This document shows positions 49,859 through 59,348 of a DNA stretch of 64,000 bases, in pieces. The DNA lies in the NCBI RefSeq assembly GCF_002019795.1, contig NZ_KV917381.1:4372068-4436067 (forward strand), written 5' to 3'. Under the pieces are notes generated by a model that was not told where the DNA came from, did no database searches, and worked only from the letters and a program-made list of their open reading frames with translations. The position numbers were made by a program, and so were the translations under genes. The stretch comes from Bacillus alkalicellulosilyticus (GTDB lineage Bacteria > Bacillota > Bacilli > Bacillales > Bacillaceae_F). How positions within the stretch are numbered: position 1 is the stretch's first letter; every line of letters starts with the position of its first letter.

Positions 49859-51079
49859 TTAAAACGATTGTTGTTCAGCTAATACAACTGATGCGGTATG
49901 TTTTTCTCCATTTCGGTAGACCGTCACTTGAATTTCATCACCGATATTTGTTTCTGTGTATAAATATTTTCGTAAGTCATGTCCATCTTCAATATCATTT
50001 CCATTGATTTGAACAATGACATCATATTCTTCTAATCCGGCTCTAGCTGCTGGTGACATTGGCCCTATACTTGTAATTACCACTCCTGCTTTCACATCTT
50101 CAGGTAGTTTCAATGTATCTTGCCAGTGATAACCAGGAACTTCTGATAACGAGCGAATTCCTATACCCATTTGTGGTCTTCGTACTTCACCGAAACGCTC
50201 TAAATCATTAATGACTGGAACGGCTATCGCAGTTGGAATCGCAAATCCAATTCCCTCAACAGAGCTTTGGGCTATTTTCATGGAGTTAATTCCGATGACT
50301 TGACCATGCACATTAATAAGTGCACCTCCGCTGTTTCCTGGATTAATCGCTGCATCCGTTTGTAAAACTTCGGCATGCCAATCGATTTGGCGGTCTCCTG
50401 TTACATCTACAGGGATGCTACGTTCAGTTGCACTTATGATACCTTGTGTAACTGTGCTTGAGAATGCGAGTCCGAGTGGATTCCCAATCGCAATGGCTGG
50501 TTCGCCGACACGTAATGTTTCAGAACTTCCAAACTCAGCAATTGTGTTTATATCTTCTGCATCTATTTCTAATACAGCTAAATCTGTTAACATATCAGAT
50601 CCTAATAACTCTGCAGGCACTCTTGTTCCATCAACTAAGCTGACTTCGATTTGTCGCGCACCATCTATAACATGATGGTTTGTGACAACAAATGCTTTTC
50701 CATCGGCTTTTTTATAAATAACCCCTGAACCTGTTCCTTCTCCAGCGACATCAGAAAACAAACTAGATCCTTGTAAATTAATTACACCGACAACGGCATC
50801 TGATACTTTTTCAACAGCAGTCGTTATTTCTGTACTAACTGATAAATTGACCGTGTCAGTCGTTACCGGAGCTTCCTGCATATCAAATACAGGCTCAGCC
50901 TCTTCTTGAGAATTGGTAACCACTTGATAGGGTAACCAACCAATTTGAGATAATGCTGGAATGGCCGTTACTACTAATACACCACCAATAATGGCTCCTG
51001 CAAAAGCAGACAACCCTGCATTTCCTCTTTTTTTCTGTTGTTCTTCTCTTTTTGGAAAATGATCATCATAATACCCCAT
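49859..51079 (-). CDS. htrC: membrane-anchored HtrA-like serine protease with PDZ
   Basis: The 406-residue protein has a short cytosolic tail, one membrane helix (about 21-43), a trypsin-like domain (about 80-285) and one PDZ domain (about 295-400). The catalytic triad is His136 (VTNHHVIDGA), Asp166 (DMLTDLAVLEID) and Ser250 (NPGNSGGALI). It should face the outside of the membrane and act in degradation or quality control of exported proteins; HtrA relatives are under CssRS or Wal control. ATG at 51079 follows AAAGGATGG. Order wal genes to htrC matches Bacillus subtilis yyxA (htrC). Confidence 0.93.
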   Translation of the reverse strand: MGYYDDHFPKREEQQKKRGNAGLSAFAGAIIGGVLVVTAIPALSQIGWLPYQVVTNSQEEAEPVFDMQEAPVTTDTVNLSVSTEITTAVEKVSDAVVGVINLQGSSLFSDVAGEGTGSGVIYKKADGKAFVVTNHHVIDGARQIEVSLVDGTRVPAELLGSDMLTDLAVLEIDAEDINTIAEFGSSETLRVGEPAIAIGNPLGLAFSSTVTQGIISATERSIPVDVTGDRQIDWHAEVLQTDAAINPGNSGGALINVHGQVIGINSMKIAQSSVEGIGFAIPTAIAVPVINDLERFGEVRRPQMGIGIRSLSEVPGYHWQDTLKLPEDVKAGVVITSIGPMSPAARAGLEEYDVIVQINGNDIEDGHDLRKYLYTETNIGDEIQVTVYRNGEKHTASVVLAEQQSF

Positions 51080-51226
51080 GATCTGTCACCATCCTTTGAA
51101 TGATGTAATGCTATATACTCATTATTATAGTATTGTTATGAAAAAAAACTAGGTCTATCAACGTATTTTATTCATTTCACATAACTTCTACTAAATTTCC
51201 CAAATGTTTTGAGATCTACACATAAT

Positions 51227-52021
51227 TTATACGACAGCCAGGTCAGTAGCTTTGTCAGGATCTGTGTCATACAATCTAAATTGATGTCCTACGCCAGTCT
51301 CTTTTTCTTTTAGGATTTGTTCGACAGACATACGTGCCAATTCTTTCATATTATTATCTTTACTCAAATGAGCCAAATAAATTCGTGATGTTTTGTCACC
51401 AATGACATCAGCTAACGCATAAGCTGCATCCTCATTCGAAACGTGACCAACATCGCTTATAATTCTTCTTTTTACGCTCCATGGATACTTACCCATTCTT
51501 AATAAATTTAAATCATGGTTTGATTCAAAAATATAGACGTCCGCATCTTTTATCGTGCCTTTTATTTTATCACTTACATACCCCATATCCGTCGCCAGTA
51601 CCAGTTTCTTTCCGTTACTATGAAAATTAAAAAACATCGGTTCTGCTGCATCATGCGAGACACCAAACGACTCTATATCTAAATCACCGAATGTTTTCAC
51701 TTCTTCACGCTCAAAATGAAACTTTAGTTCTCCAGGAATCGTTCCCAGATCTTTTTCCATGGCCACCCATGTTTTTTTATTAGCATAAATAGGGATATTG
51801 TACTTTCTAGCAATAATGCCAACACCTTTTATATGGTCACTATGTTCATGACTGACAAGAATCCCATTTAGCTCTTTAGGGTTACAATCAATGCTTTTAA
51901 ATAGCTGTTCCATCTTCTTTCCACTTAAACCAGCGTCTACTAACCAACGTTGACTTTCCGTGGCTACATAAATCGCGTTCCCGCTACTCCCACTAGCTAG
52001 TACACTAAATTGTAAGGTCAT
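51227..52021 (-). CDS. walJ: WalJ (YycJ), metallo-beta-lactamase-fold protein
   Basis: The 264-residue protein has the MBL-fold motif [11 protein letters not shown] for two metal ions, plus [22 protein letters not shown] and the late His in [13 protein letters not shown]. YycJ is a DNA-exonuclease-type member of the fold linked to the WalKR system and to mismatch repair in Bacillus. ATG at 52021 gives the standard N-terminus [15 protein letters not shown]. It is the last of the five walRKHIJ genes, 30 bases after walI. Confidence 0.95.
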   Translation of the reverse strand: MTLQFSVLASGSSGNAIYVATESQRWLVDAGLSGKKMEQLFKSIDCNPKELNGILVSHEHSDHIKGVGIIARKYNIPIYANKKTWVAMEKDLGTIPGELKFHFEREEVKTFGDLDIESFGVSHDAAEPMFFNFHSNGKKLVLATDMGYVSDKIKGTIKDADVYIFESNHDLNLLRMGKYPWSVKRRIISDVGHVSNEDAAYALADVIGDKTSRIYLAHLSKDNNMKELARMSVEQILKEKETGVGHQFRLYDTDPDKATDLAVV

Positions 52022-52051
52022 TATGATTGTCACTCCAGTATGTTTTTATCT

Positions 52052-52831
52052 CTATGAAATATCTTGTACAGAACCTTCTATCGCGTTGACAAGGAAATCA
52101 TCATCTTCGACCCGAATTTTCCACATTGGTGCAAACACTTGAACATCCCCAACACCAAATGGTTGAAAAAAGCTATAATAGCCAAATTCTATACTAGTAA
52201 TCGTTTGTCCGACCCCAATGATTTGTTCATTTAATAGTATCTCTACTGCCTTCATTCCTGACAAAAACTCTTGTTCTCTTCCTTGTTCATCTACTTCAAT
52301 GATCCTTTGACGATAGCTAACGATTTGGTTTTCCTCGTCAAGTTGAAGGATTAACGGAGCATCCTCAGAGGTATACAATCGTTTTTCTTCATACTTTCGC
52401 ATAAAAGTTACCTGAGCATAGTCTTCATTTAGGCCATGATAAAAATAGTGCTCTCCTTGAAAAACATGCATATCTAAAAAGGCTCTTAGCTGAGGTTTCA
52501 GCTCTTCTTCCATGTTAATAGAGTAAGGTTGTTCTAGTCTTGAAAGGATCGTTGTATTATTTAATACATCTACTTGCTGGTTAGTGAGCACACTAAGATT
52601 TTCTTCAGTCCATTCAACTTCTCTACTCACTAAATGATAACCTGATAGCTGTTCTTCCTCAATTTCATCATCTATCAACACATTCATTTCAGTAAGGCGC
52701 TCTTGAATTGTTGCTTCTGTTATTACACTGATTTGATTGGCATGATTAAACTCTTGTAGTTGAATGAGTAAAAACGTATTTAAAAACAAAAAGGTTATAA
52801 TAAAAATCGTCTTTGTTTTACTCCAGTCCAT
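52052..52831 (-). CDS. walI: WalI (YycI), membrane regulator of WalK
   Basis: The 259-residue protein has one N-terminal membrane helix (about 7-26, TIFIITFLFLNTFLLIQL) and an outer domain of two YycH/YycI-like beta-rich units. ATG at 52831 gives the conserved MDWSKTKTIF start and overlaps walH by 14 bases. With WalH it binds the membrane helices of WalK and tunes kinase activity (inhibitory in Bacillus subtilis). Confidence 0.94.
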   Translation of the reverse strand: MDWSKTKTIFIITFLFLNTFLLIQLQEFNHANQISVITEATIQERLTEMNVLIDDEIEEEQLSGYHLVSREVEWTEENLSVLTNQQVDVLNNTTILSRLEQPYSINMEEELKPQLRAFLDMHVFQGEHYFYHGLNEDYAQVTFMRKYEEKRLYTSEDAPLILQLDEENQIVSYRQRIIEVDEQGREQEFLSGMKAVEILLNEQIIGVGQTITSIEFGYYSFFQPFGVGDVQVFAPMWKIRVEDDDFLVNAIEGSVQDIS

Positions 52832-54206
52832 CTTCTTCACCCTCACCATCTTCGGGTTCTTCGGTTTCTTCATTTTCCTCTGTATCAACAGGTGTATCAG
52901 GTACTTCAAAATCTAACTTTTCCCAAAATCCATCGTATAGCAAGAACCAGTAGGGCTCTCCTGTCACAATGGCATTGGTTTTTACCATTTCATAACCAAC
53001 TGTTAAATCTTCAATCTTACTCTGGTCAAACCCTTCACGTTTGTTTAATTGCTCAAGTACCTCATGTCCAGATAATAGTTCACTTCGCCATGTAGCCCCA
53101 TAAATAGGTTGAAAATCAAGGTCAAATAGTGGTCGAATGTAACGAGACGTTTGGTTTCCTGATCTAGTAACAACCAATTGCATCATATCTTGCCCATCTA
53201 CTCGTATGACAGGAAGGCCATTAACATTTAATCTAAACCGAGCTTCTTCTTCTTCTAATTCTCCCTCAGAGGACCATCGATCAAGTACGTACTGGTCGGT
53301 CCAGCCTCCATGGGCATTGATAAAATCAAAGCTAGTCAGTGTAATGTGCCTACCACTTCTCGTTTGGATTTCACTAAAAACAGGATTAATGTAATCCATG
53401 TAATTGCCTCGACCTATGACATTAATCATCCGATTTCCATCTGTAAATGACTCATTCCCATCACCTTGTCTAAACTCTTTTACAAAATCACTAAAGAACA
53501 GCTGTTTAAACAAATCTAATGAAATAGGAGTCGTGGTATACGATACATTTACGTGTTGTAACCGTTCTTCGGGTAAGAAGAGCATAGGGATAAACCGAAC
53601 ATCATCCGTTTCTAAAGGAAATGCAAAGGCTATAGGAAACTCAGAGGCTTTACCTAAATAAACATTTTGAAAATCAGCTACTGAAAACGAAGTCTCCAAA
53701 TCAACGGCTCGTTGTTCTTCAAATGATATTAACCTCATATTAACGGTTTCTGTACTTGGATGGAAGTAAAGGAAGAACTGGTCAACTGAATTAAGTCGAA
53801 GTTCTCTTTCTACAAAATCGACATTAAATAGCCCCATAAATACGTCAATAGGAAGTGAAGTAGGCAATACAAATAAGATTGATTGATTCAAGTTCCTTAC
53901 AGAATAGCCATGGTTAACGATATTAACTTCCTTTATCCCCGTTGTTAAGAGCTGTTCGTAAAGCTCAAGAAATAAATCATCTCTTGTCCCAAGTAGCCTC
54001 AATTCATCTTCGACTTGAAATATAACTTGTTTTGGTACAATGACTTCTGAGAGTTTTTTTTCTTCTCCTATTTTTACACTTTCAATATAGTCGGTATCTG
54101 ACAATAATGAATAGTTAGGCTGAAATGTCCAAAGCTTCCAGGTTAAAAACAAACTAAGACATACGAGAATTGTTAGTACAGCCGATTTGAAATTCTCATA
54201 AGTCAT
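52818..54206 (-). CDS. walH: WalH (YycH), membrane regulator of WalK
   Basis: The 462-residue protein has a membrane helix at about 8-25 and a three-domain outer part, including SFDFINAHGGWTDQYVLD and GYEMVKTNAIVTGEPYWFLLYDG. The tail is strongly acidic (PVDTEENEETEEPEDGEGEE), which is longer than in many relatives. ATG at 54206 follows GGGAGG and overlaps nothing but lies one base after the walK stop. It acts with WalI on WalK. Confidence 0.94.
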   Translation of the reverse strand: MTYENFKSAVLTILVCLSLFLTWKLWTFQPNYSLLSDTDYIESVKIGEEKKLSEVIVPKQVIFQVEDELRLLGTRDDLFLELYEQLLTTGIKEVNIVNHGYSVRNLNQSILFVLPTSLPIDVFMGLFNVDFVERELRLNSVDQFFLYFHPSTETVNMRLISFEEQRAVDLETSFSVADFQNVYLGKASEFPIAFAFPLETDDVRFIPMLFLPEERLQHVNVSYTTTPISLDLFKQLFFSDFVKEFRQGDGNESFTDGNRMINVIGRGNYMDYINPVFSEIQTRSGRHITLTSFDFINAHGGWTDQYVLDRWSSEGELEEEEARFRLNVNGLPVIRVDGQDMMQLVVTRSGNQTSRYIRPLFDLDFQPIYGATWRSELLSGHEVLEQLNKREGFDQSKIEDLTVGYEMVKTNAIVTGEPYWFLLYDGFWEKLDFEVPDTPVDTEENEETEEPEDGEGEEDGLE

Positions 54207-54208
54207 CT

Positions 54209-56026
54209 TTATTCGCCTCCCTTAGGCATAAATGGAAGTGTAAAATAAATCGTCGTGCCTTTTCCATAACTACTTTGAACCCAAATTTCTCCTCCGTGAG
54301 CTTGGATTAACTCTTTAGCTATGGCTAACCCAAGGCCTGTCCCACCTATATTTCTCGCCCGAGCTTTATCAACTCGATAAAAGCGTTCAAAGATCTTTTT
54401 ATGGCTTTCCCTTGGTATTCCTACCCCTTCATCACTAATCCCTAAACGAACTTGCTTTCCTTGTTGAACAAGAGAAATAGTAATTGAACCTCCTTCAGGA
54501 GAATACTTCATCGCATTTGATATAATATTATCTACCACTTGATGGATTTTGTCCTTATCGATTTCAACTTGTGTCAGGGTATGAGGGAATTTTCGCTTGA
54601 TCGTGATGTCTCTTTCTTTTGCTATTATTTCAAAGCGGTCAATAATTCGATTTAGATACTCATGAAAATTAATTTTAGTTAAGGTTAATTGATAATCTTT
54701 ACTATCAATTTTTGATAGTTGTAACAAATCATTAACTAACCTTATCATTCTTTCAGTTTCTGTTTGGGTTACGGTAATAAATTTCGGAGCTAATTCTGGG
54801 TCTTGTAATGCCCCATCCTCTAACGCTTCAAGATAGCTTTTCATCGTAGTTAAAGGTGTTCTTAATTCATGAGAAACATTAGCAACAAACTCACGTCTCT
54901 CTTGTTCAATTTTCTCTCTTTCAGTCACATCATGCAACACGGTAATTAATCCATTTATTGGACCACTTTCTTTTTGAATCACAGAAAAGCTCGCCTGAAT
55001 TAAATAATCCTGTTCTTCTGTACTAAAATCTAAAAGGATATTCTCCGAAAAATCATGTAAATCATAGACGGCTAATGTTTCTGAAAGACGCAATACTTCT
55101 GGAAGAGATTTTCCCATTGCCTCCTCATTTGAGGTTGCTAGCATTTCTTCAGCTCTTTTATTCATTAATATGATATTACCATTTGTATCTGTTGCCATTA
55201 CCCCGTCTGTCATATGAGAGAGAACAGAGCTTAATTTTTTCTTTTCTCGTTCAGTCGATGCATTGGCTTCTTTTAAACGTTCTGTGAGCTGATTAAAAGA
55301 CATGGCCAATTGACCTATTTCATCGTTACTATATACATGTACTTGTTTAGAAAAATCACCCGATGCCATACGATTAGCTTGCCTTCTCATATCCAAGATT
55401 GGGGCCGTAATCGTACGAGCCAAAAATATGACGAGAACAGCCGTTATTCCCAGGGCAATAACTGTTCCTGTCGTCAGGATTGAATTGATTTGCTGAATTT
55501 GTTCATATATTTCTTCAATGGAGGCCTCTATATAAATTGCTCCAATAGTAGCATTATCAGTTTTTATAGGCATGGCTACTACTCTGACTCTCTGTCCTGT
55601 TGTTGGGTTCCTAACAACATCTTCATCCTTAGTTCCTAGTAGCGCCCGTTTGACCCTAACTTCGGTACTTTGTTGACCAACTTTGTGGAAGTTTTGAAGG
55701 TTAGAAGTAGCAATTAAAATCTTATTTGCATCAATTACTTGGACCTCAGAGTTTTCAATCGTAAAAAACTCTCGCAGAAGGTGATTAATATCTGTTGTAA
55801 GAGTAGCAGCATCTTCACGATTTTTCACCATTTCTTGCTCAATGTTGTAAGCCAAGAGGTTCGCTCTATCATCTAACATTGTAAAGTGATTTGTGACTAG
55901 CTGTTCTTCTAACTGCCTAACAAAATACACGCCAATGATTTGAATAGCAATAAAAATTAACAAAACATATATAATAATTAATTTGAAATGAATCGATTTA
56001 AAAAAACCGACCTTTTTATTATCCAT
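54209..56026 (-). CDS. walK: WalK (YycG), essential sensor kinase
   Basis: The 605-residue kinase has two membrane helices (about 14-34 and 184-204) around an extracytoplasmic Cache-like domain, then HAMP (205-257), PAS (262-370), HisKA with phospho-acceptor His386 (VANVSHELRTPLTTM) and an ATPase domain. His271, Asp274, His365 and Glu369 match the zinc site known in the Staphylococcus aureus WalK PAS domain, where metal lowers activity. It controls cell-wall hydrolases through WalR. ATG at 56026 follows AGGAGAATTAAAGG. Confidence 0.97.
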   Translation of the reverse strand: MDNKKVGFFKSIHFKLIIIYVLLIFIAIQIIGVYFVRQLEEQLVTNHFTMLDDRANLLAYNIEQEMVKNREDAATLTTDINHLLREFFTIENSEVQVIDANKILIATSNLQNFHKVGQQSTEVRVKRALLGTKDEDVVRNPTTGQRVRVVAMPIKTDNATIGAIYIEASIEEIYEQIQQINSILTTGTVIALGITAVLVIFLARTITAPILDMRRQANRMASGDFSKQVHVYSNDEIGQLAMSFNQLTERLKEANASTEREKKKLSSVLSHMTDGVMATDTNGNIILMNKRAEEMLATSNEEAMGKSLPEVLRLSETLAVYDLHDFSENILLDFSTEEQDYLIQASFSVIQKESGPINGLITVLHDVTEREKIEQERREFVANVSHELRTPLTTMKSYLEALEDGALQDPELAPKFITVTQTETERMIRLVNDLLQLSKIDSKDYQLTLTKINFHEYLNRIIDRFEIIAKERDITIKRKFPHTLTQVEIDKDKIHQVVDNIISNAMKYSPEGGSITISLVQQGKQVRLGISDEGVGIPRESHKKIFERFYRVDKARARNIGGTGLGLAIAKELIQAHGGEIWVQSSYGKGTTIYFTLPFMPKGGE

Positions 56027-56029
56027 CCT

Positions 56030-56734
56030 TTAATTCTCCTGCTCTGGGTGACGCAAGTAATAACCTACTCCTCTACGTGTAATAATCCACGTTGGAAAAC
56101 TTGGGTTATCTTCTACTTTCTCGCGTAGTCTCCTAACAGTAACGTCAACTGTTCTTACATCACCAAAATAATCATAACCCCAAACAGCTTGTAGTAAATG
56201 TTCTCGAGTCATCACTTGCCCAATATGTTTCGCTAAATAATAAATCAATTCAAATTCACGGTGTGTAAGTTCGATCGCATCTCCTCTTTTTTTAACTAAA
56301 TATGCATCAGGTTGTATGACCAAGTCTCCAATGGCTAACTCCTTGTTCGTGGATTGGTCCTCTGCTGTCTGCTTATGGCGGCGTAAATTAGCTTTTACCC
56401 TAGCAATTAATTCCCTCGTACTAAATGGCTTTGTTACATAATCGTCTGCACCTAGTTCAAGTCCTAGTACTTTATCTATTTCTGAGTCTTTCGCCGTTAG
56501 CATAATAATTGGCATATCATGTGTTTTTCTAATTTCACGACACACTTCCATTCCGTCTTTATAGGGAAGCATAATATCAAGCAATATAATATCTGGTTGT
56601 TCGGATTGTGCTAATTCGATTGCTTTTAAGCCGTCATAGGCACAAATGACATCGAAGCCTTCTTTTTCAAGACTGAACTTTAAGATATCAGCAATCGGTT
56701 TTTCGTCATCTACTACAAGTATACGTTTATCCAT
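56030..56734 (-). CDS. walR: WalR (YycF), essential response regulator
   Basis: The 234-residue regulator has a receiver domain with Asp9/Asp10, phospho-acceptor Asp53 ([13 protein letters not shown]) and Lys in [11 protein letters not shown]. The OmpR-type winged helix (about 130-230) includes [20 protein letters not shown] and [22 protein letters not shown] at 56734 gives the standard [14 protein letters not shown] start, with GGGAG eight bases upstream. It heads walRKHIJ; the gap to walK is three bases. Confidence 0.97.
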   Translation of the reverse strand: MDKRILVVDDEKPIADILKFSLEKEGFDVICAYDGLKAIELAQSEQPDIILLDIMLPYKDGMEVCREIRKTHDMPIIMLTAKDSEIDKVLGLELGADDYVTKPFSTRELIARVKANLRRHKQTAEDQSTNKELAIGDLVIQPDAYLVKKRGDAIELTHREFELIYYLAKHIGQVMTREHLLQAVWGYDYFGDVRTVDVTVRRLREKVEDNPSFPTWIITRRGVGYYLRHPEQEN

Positions 56735-56807
56735 TCGAATCGCTCCCATATATCAAATCAATCTATATTAGTATTTTAACACAATAAACCTTACTAAAAA
56801 TATAAAA

Positions 56808-56853
56808 GGGGTGTTCCAAAAGGTTTGATTTATTTACCTTTTGAAACACCCCC
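56808..56853 (-). terminator. terminator of the M23 peptidase gene
   Basis: GGGGTGTTCCAAAAGGT pairs with ACCTTTTGAAACACCCC, and minus-strand reading continues into TTTTATATTTTT. The inner CAAAAGGT/ACCTTTTG pair links it to the repeated hairpin type. Confidence 0.85.
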
Positions 56854-56863
56854 TGTTCATTTA

Positions 56864-58354
56864 TTATCGTAAGTAATCCATAGGATTTTGTAATTGTCCA
56901 TTTTGGTAAACTTCAAAATGAAGGTGGATTCCAGTAGAATTACCTGTTTGTCCCATTACCCCAATCACTTGTCCTTTAGATACGGTTTGTCCTGCACTGA
57001 CACTCATAGATTCTAAATGAGCATACATTGTTTCAATGCCATTGTTATGGTCAATTACAATTGTGTTCCCATAGCCGCCTTGCCAACCTGCAGATTTTAC
57101 AGTTCCATTATCTGCTGCAAGGATATTGTAATTACTTGGACGAGCTATATCAATACCACGATGGAAACGGCCCCAACGAGTTCCCTGATAACTTGAAATA
57201 TATCCCCCAACAGCTGGCCAGCCTAATTGACCAGACCCACGTGATGGTTGCTCTTTCGTACCCTTAATAATAATTTTAGATTGAGGTTCCTCAACTACTT
57301 CTTCGCTTGAGACTTCACGTTTTAGTGTTTTTCCATTTTCTTTTACAACTTCATAACTAACAATCCGTTTTCCAACTTTGCCTTCTTGCTCAATTTTTGT
57401 CTCACCTTTCCACATTGACGAATCTTCTTTCGTCTCTGTCTGGTAAGGAATTTCTTCTTCTTTCGTAAAGGCTTCTTCCACGATAACCTTTACTGCGGGT
57501 TCATAGCTTGTAACGTTAATTTCTTGGTCTATTTGAAGAACTGTATCTTCTTTTAACTCATCATTTAATTCAAGTAACTCACTTACAGATAAATCGTGTT
57601 TGCTAGCGATTGAACCAAGTACATCACCTGATTTCACTTTATATGTGTACTGTTCCAATGTCCCAAGCTGTAACAACTTCACAGCATCCTTTTTTGAAAC
57701 TACATCTTCAGGATTAACAATAACTCCTTCGATTGACATTTCATTTGTAAATCGGATATCACGGATGATTTTATCATCCGTTTTTGGTTTTTTAGTACGT
57801 TCTTCCTCCGTACTTGAATTAAACTCTTCAAATTCCTTTTCCTTGACATGCTCAAGGATTAAAGAATCTAAAATAGTATTTGCACTTTCCTCTTCAGAAA
57901 CATACAGAAAAGGCTCTTCGTCTATTTTTATAGTCACAGCTTCTGCTTTGACAGTTAACAATTCATCTATCTTGGTAACGGTTTCATCGTATCCTTCATT
58001 CATATGGAAAACCAGCTCTGGAATAACATCTATCTTTTCTCCAATGACTAGCTTTAAATCGTTGTACTTTTCTTGATATGTAGAGAGTTTCTTTTCTACT
58101 ACTTTATCAATTGTTTCTTGTCCATCGACAATACCTACGTATTCACCATCGACATACACATGAAAGATAGTATCCAAACTAGCTCTCACTTCTTCAGCTT
58201 TCGCCATTGGAGCAACAAATAGTACACTTGCAGTAATTGCACTAGCTACCATAGGCTTTGCAAAAGGTTGAATAGATTGATAGATTTCTTTTGTTTTATG
58301 TGTTAGTAATTGTCTTGTTTTAGCTAATAAAGTATGTAACTTTATAAATTTCAT
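56864..58354 (-). CDS. secreted M23 peptidase with LysM and G5 domains
   Basis: The 496-residue protein has an N-terminal membrane or signal segment (about 33-53, ending APMAKA), a long helical/beta region (60-235), a LysM domain (237-281), a G5 domain (284-364) and an M23 LytM-type peptidase domain (about 378-494). Zinc ligands are His398 and Asp402 (FHRGIDIA) and His479 (GIHLHFE), with His477 likely catalytic. It should cut peptidoglycan cross-links or stems. It precedes walRKHIJ on the same strand, a common Bacillaceae placement, and may belong to the Wal regulon. ATG at 58354 follows AGGAGG. Confidence 0.93.
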   Translation of the reverse strand: MKFIKLHTLLAKTRQLLTHKTKEIYQSIQPFAKPMVASAITASVLFVAPMAKAEEVRASLDTIFHVYVDGEYVGIVDGQETIDKVVEKKLSTYQEKYNDLKLVIGEKIDVIPELVFHMNEGYDETVTKIDELLTVKAEAVTIKIDEEPFLYVSEEESANTILDSLILEHVKEKEFEEFNSSTEEERTKKPKTDDKIIRDIRFTNEMSIEGVIVNPEDVVSKKDAVKLLQLGTLEQYTYKVKSGDVLGSIASKHDLSVSELLELNDELKEDTVLQIDQEINVTSYEPAVKVIVEEAFTKEEEIPYQTETKEDSSMWKGETKIEQEGKVGKRIVSYEVVKENGKTLKREVSSEEVVEEPQSKIIIKGTKEQPSRGSGQLGWPAVGGYISSYQGTRWGRFHRGIDIARPSNYNILAADNGTVKSAGWQGGYGNTIVIDHNNGIETMYAHLESMSVSAGQTVSKGQVIGVMGQTGNSTGIHLHFEVYQNGQLQNPMDYLR

Positions 58355-58404
58355 TTGACTTTCCTCCTGAGAGACTCTTTTTCTTTGGAAAGGTGTGATT
58401 TGAC

Positions 58405-58453
58405 ACAGTTCTACAACTGTATCTATTGTACCATAATAAATCTACTATGTCGT
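58405..58453 (-). promoter_or_regulatory. promoter of the M23 peptidase gene
   Basis: Minus-strand TACAAT (58425-58430) and ACGACA (58448-58453) are 17 bases apart. A small dyad, ACAGTT/AACTGT (58405-58420), lies at the likely transcription start. No other feature is seen in 58355-58597. Confidence 0.45.
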
Positions 58454-58597
58454 TTTTTATACAAATTGAAAAGAATTTGTAACATTAGTAATCTAAAAAA
58501 GAGGGAATGAACTACATTCCTAAAGGGTTACTATTTATTTTTTCAAAAAGTGCCAGTTTCCAAACAAATTCAACAATTATACTCTTTGTAAAAAGAA

Positions 58598-58625
58598 AGG
58601 CTGCATCTCAAATGAGACACAGCCT
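58598..58625 (-). terminator. terminator of the tRNA cluster
   Basis: AGGCTG and TCTCA arms pair with TGAGA and CAGCCT. Minus-strand reading continues into TTTCTTTTT, about 50 bases past the last tRNA. Confidence 0.75.
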
Positions 58626-58672
58626 GCAGTTTTTTAAGTTATTTTGTATGTCATTTTTTGTTGTAATAAGAG

Positions 58673-58745
<73 letters not shown>

Positions 58746-58751
58746 AAATGG

Positions 58752-58824
58752 TGGCTCGGGACGGAATCGAACCGCCGACACATGGATTTTCAGTCCATTG
58801 CTCTACCGACTGAGCTACCGAGCC
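58752..58824 (-). tRNA. trnF: tRNA-Phe (anticodon GAA)
   Basis: Acceptor GGCTCGG/CCGAGCC, D arm GCTCAGTCGGTAGAGC, anticodon loop CTGAAAA and T loop TTCGATT. 73 bases. Confidence 0.97.
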
Positions 58825-58835
58825 AAATATTATGG

Positions 58836-58908
58836 CGGTCCCGACCGGGGTCGAACCGGCGATCTCCTGCGTGACAGGCAGGCATGTTAACCACTACACC
58901 ACGGGACC
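58836..58908 (-). tRNA. trnD: tRNA-Asp (anticodon GTC)
   Basis: Acceptor GGTCCCG/CGGGACC, anticodon loop CTGTCAC and T loop TTCGACC, with discriminator G as expected for aspartate. 73 bases. Confidence 0.97.
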
Positions 58909-58933
58909 TTATTTACCTTCTTATTATAAGTGG

Positions 58934-59005
58934 TGACCCGTACGGGATTCGAACCCGTGTTACCGCCGTGAAAGGGCGGTGTCTTAACCGCTTGACCAAC
59001 GGGCC
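58934..59005 (-). tRNA. trnE: tRNA-Glu (anticodon TTC)
   Basis: Acceptor GGCCCGT/ACGGGTC (one G-T pair), anticodon loop CTTTCAC and T loop TTCGAAT. 72 bases. Confidence 0.97.
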
Positions 59006-59024
59006 ATACATACATATAAAATGG

Positions 59025-59097
59025 TGAGCCATGAAGGATTCGAACCTTCGACCCTCTGATTAAAAGTCAGATGCTCTACCAACTGAGCTAATGGCTC
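59025..59097 (-). tRNA. trnK: tRNA-Lys (anticodon TTT)
   Basis: Acceptor GAGCCAT/ATGGCTC, D arm GCTCAGTTGGTAGAGC, anticodon loop CTTTTAA and T loop TTCGAAT. 73 bases. It is first in the Lys-Glu-Asp-Phe-Thr order. Confidence 0.97.
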
Positions 59098-59252
59098 TCG
59101 ATGTTTCAACTCGTTGTTCGTTCAGAGCTGTCTTGCCCTTCTCTTTCAACTGAGCTTCAATAACGACAAAATTTATATTACCATGGACATGCTATGATTG
59201 CAAGTAACTTTTAAAATTTCCTATAAAAATAAATAATATAATATAAAAAGTG

Positions 59253-59340
59253 GTGGGAAAAAGGTTAAAACAGAGGGCACTGAAAAAGTTCGGTTTTTAA
59301 CTTTTACAGTGCCCTCGAAAAACAACCTTTTGTCCTACCC
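59253..59340 (-). terminator. purA terminator hairpin carrying an inserted palindrome
   Basis: The outer arms GTGGGAAAAAGGTT and AACCTTTTGTCCTACC belong to the repeated GGGACAAAAGGT hairpin type. Their loop is occupied by the 44-bp palindrome at 59273-59316. It lies eight bases after the purA stop. Confidence 0.75.
59273..59316 (-). repeat. 44-bp palindromic repeat, copy D
   Basis: Arms GAGGGCACTGAAAAAGTT and near-complement (one mismatch) enclose CGGTTTTT. That loop is the reverse complement of AAAAACCG, so this copy sits in the opposite orientation to those at 12624 and 36638. Confidence 0.9.
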
Positions 59341-59348
59341 TCAACTTA

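Noticed and set aside
57600-58076. 158-residue plus-strand frame
   Set aside because: Antisense shadow of the M23 peptidase gene with no ribosome site.
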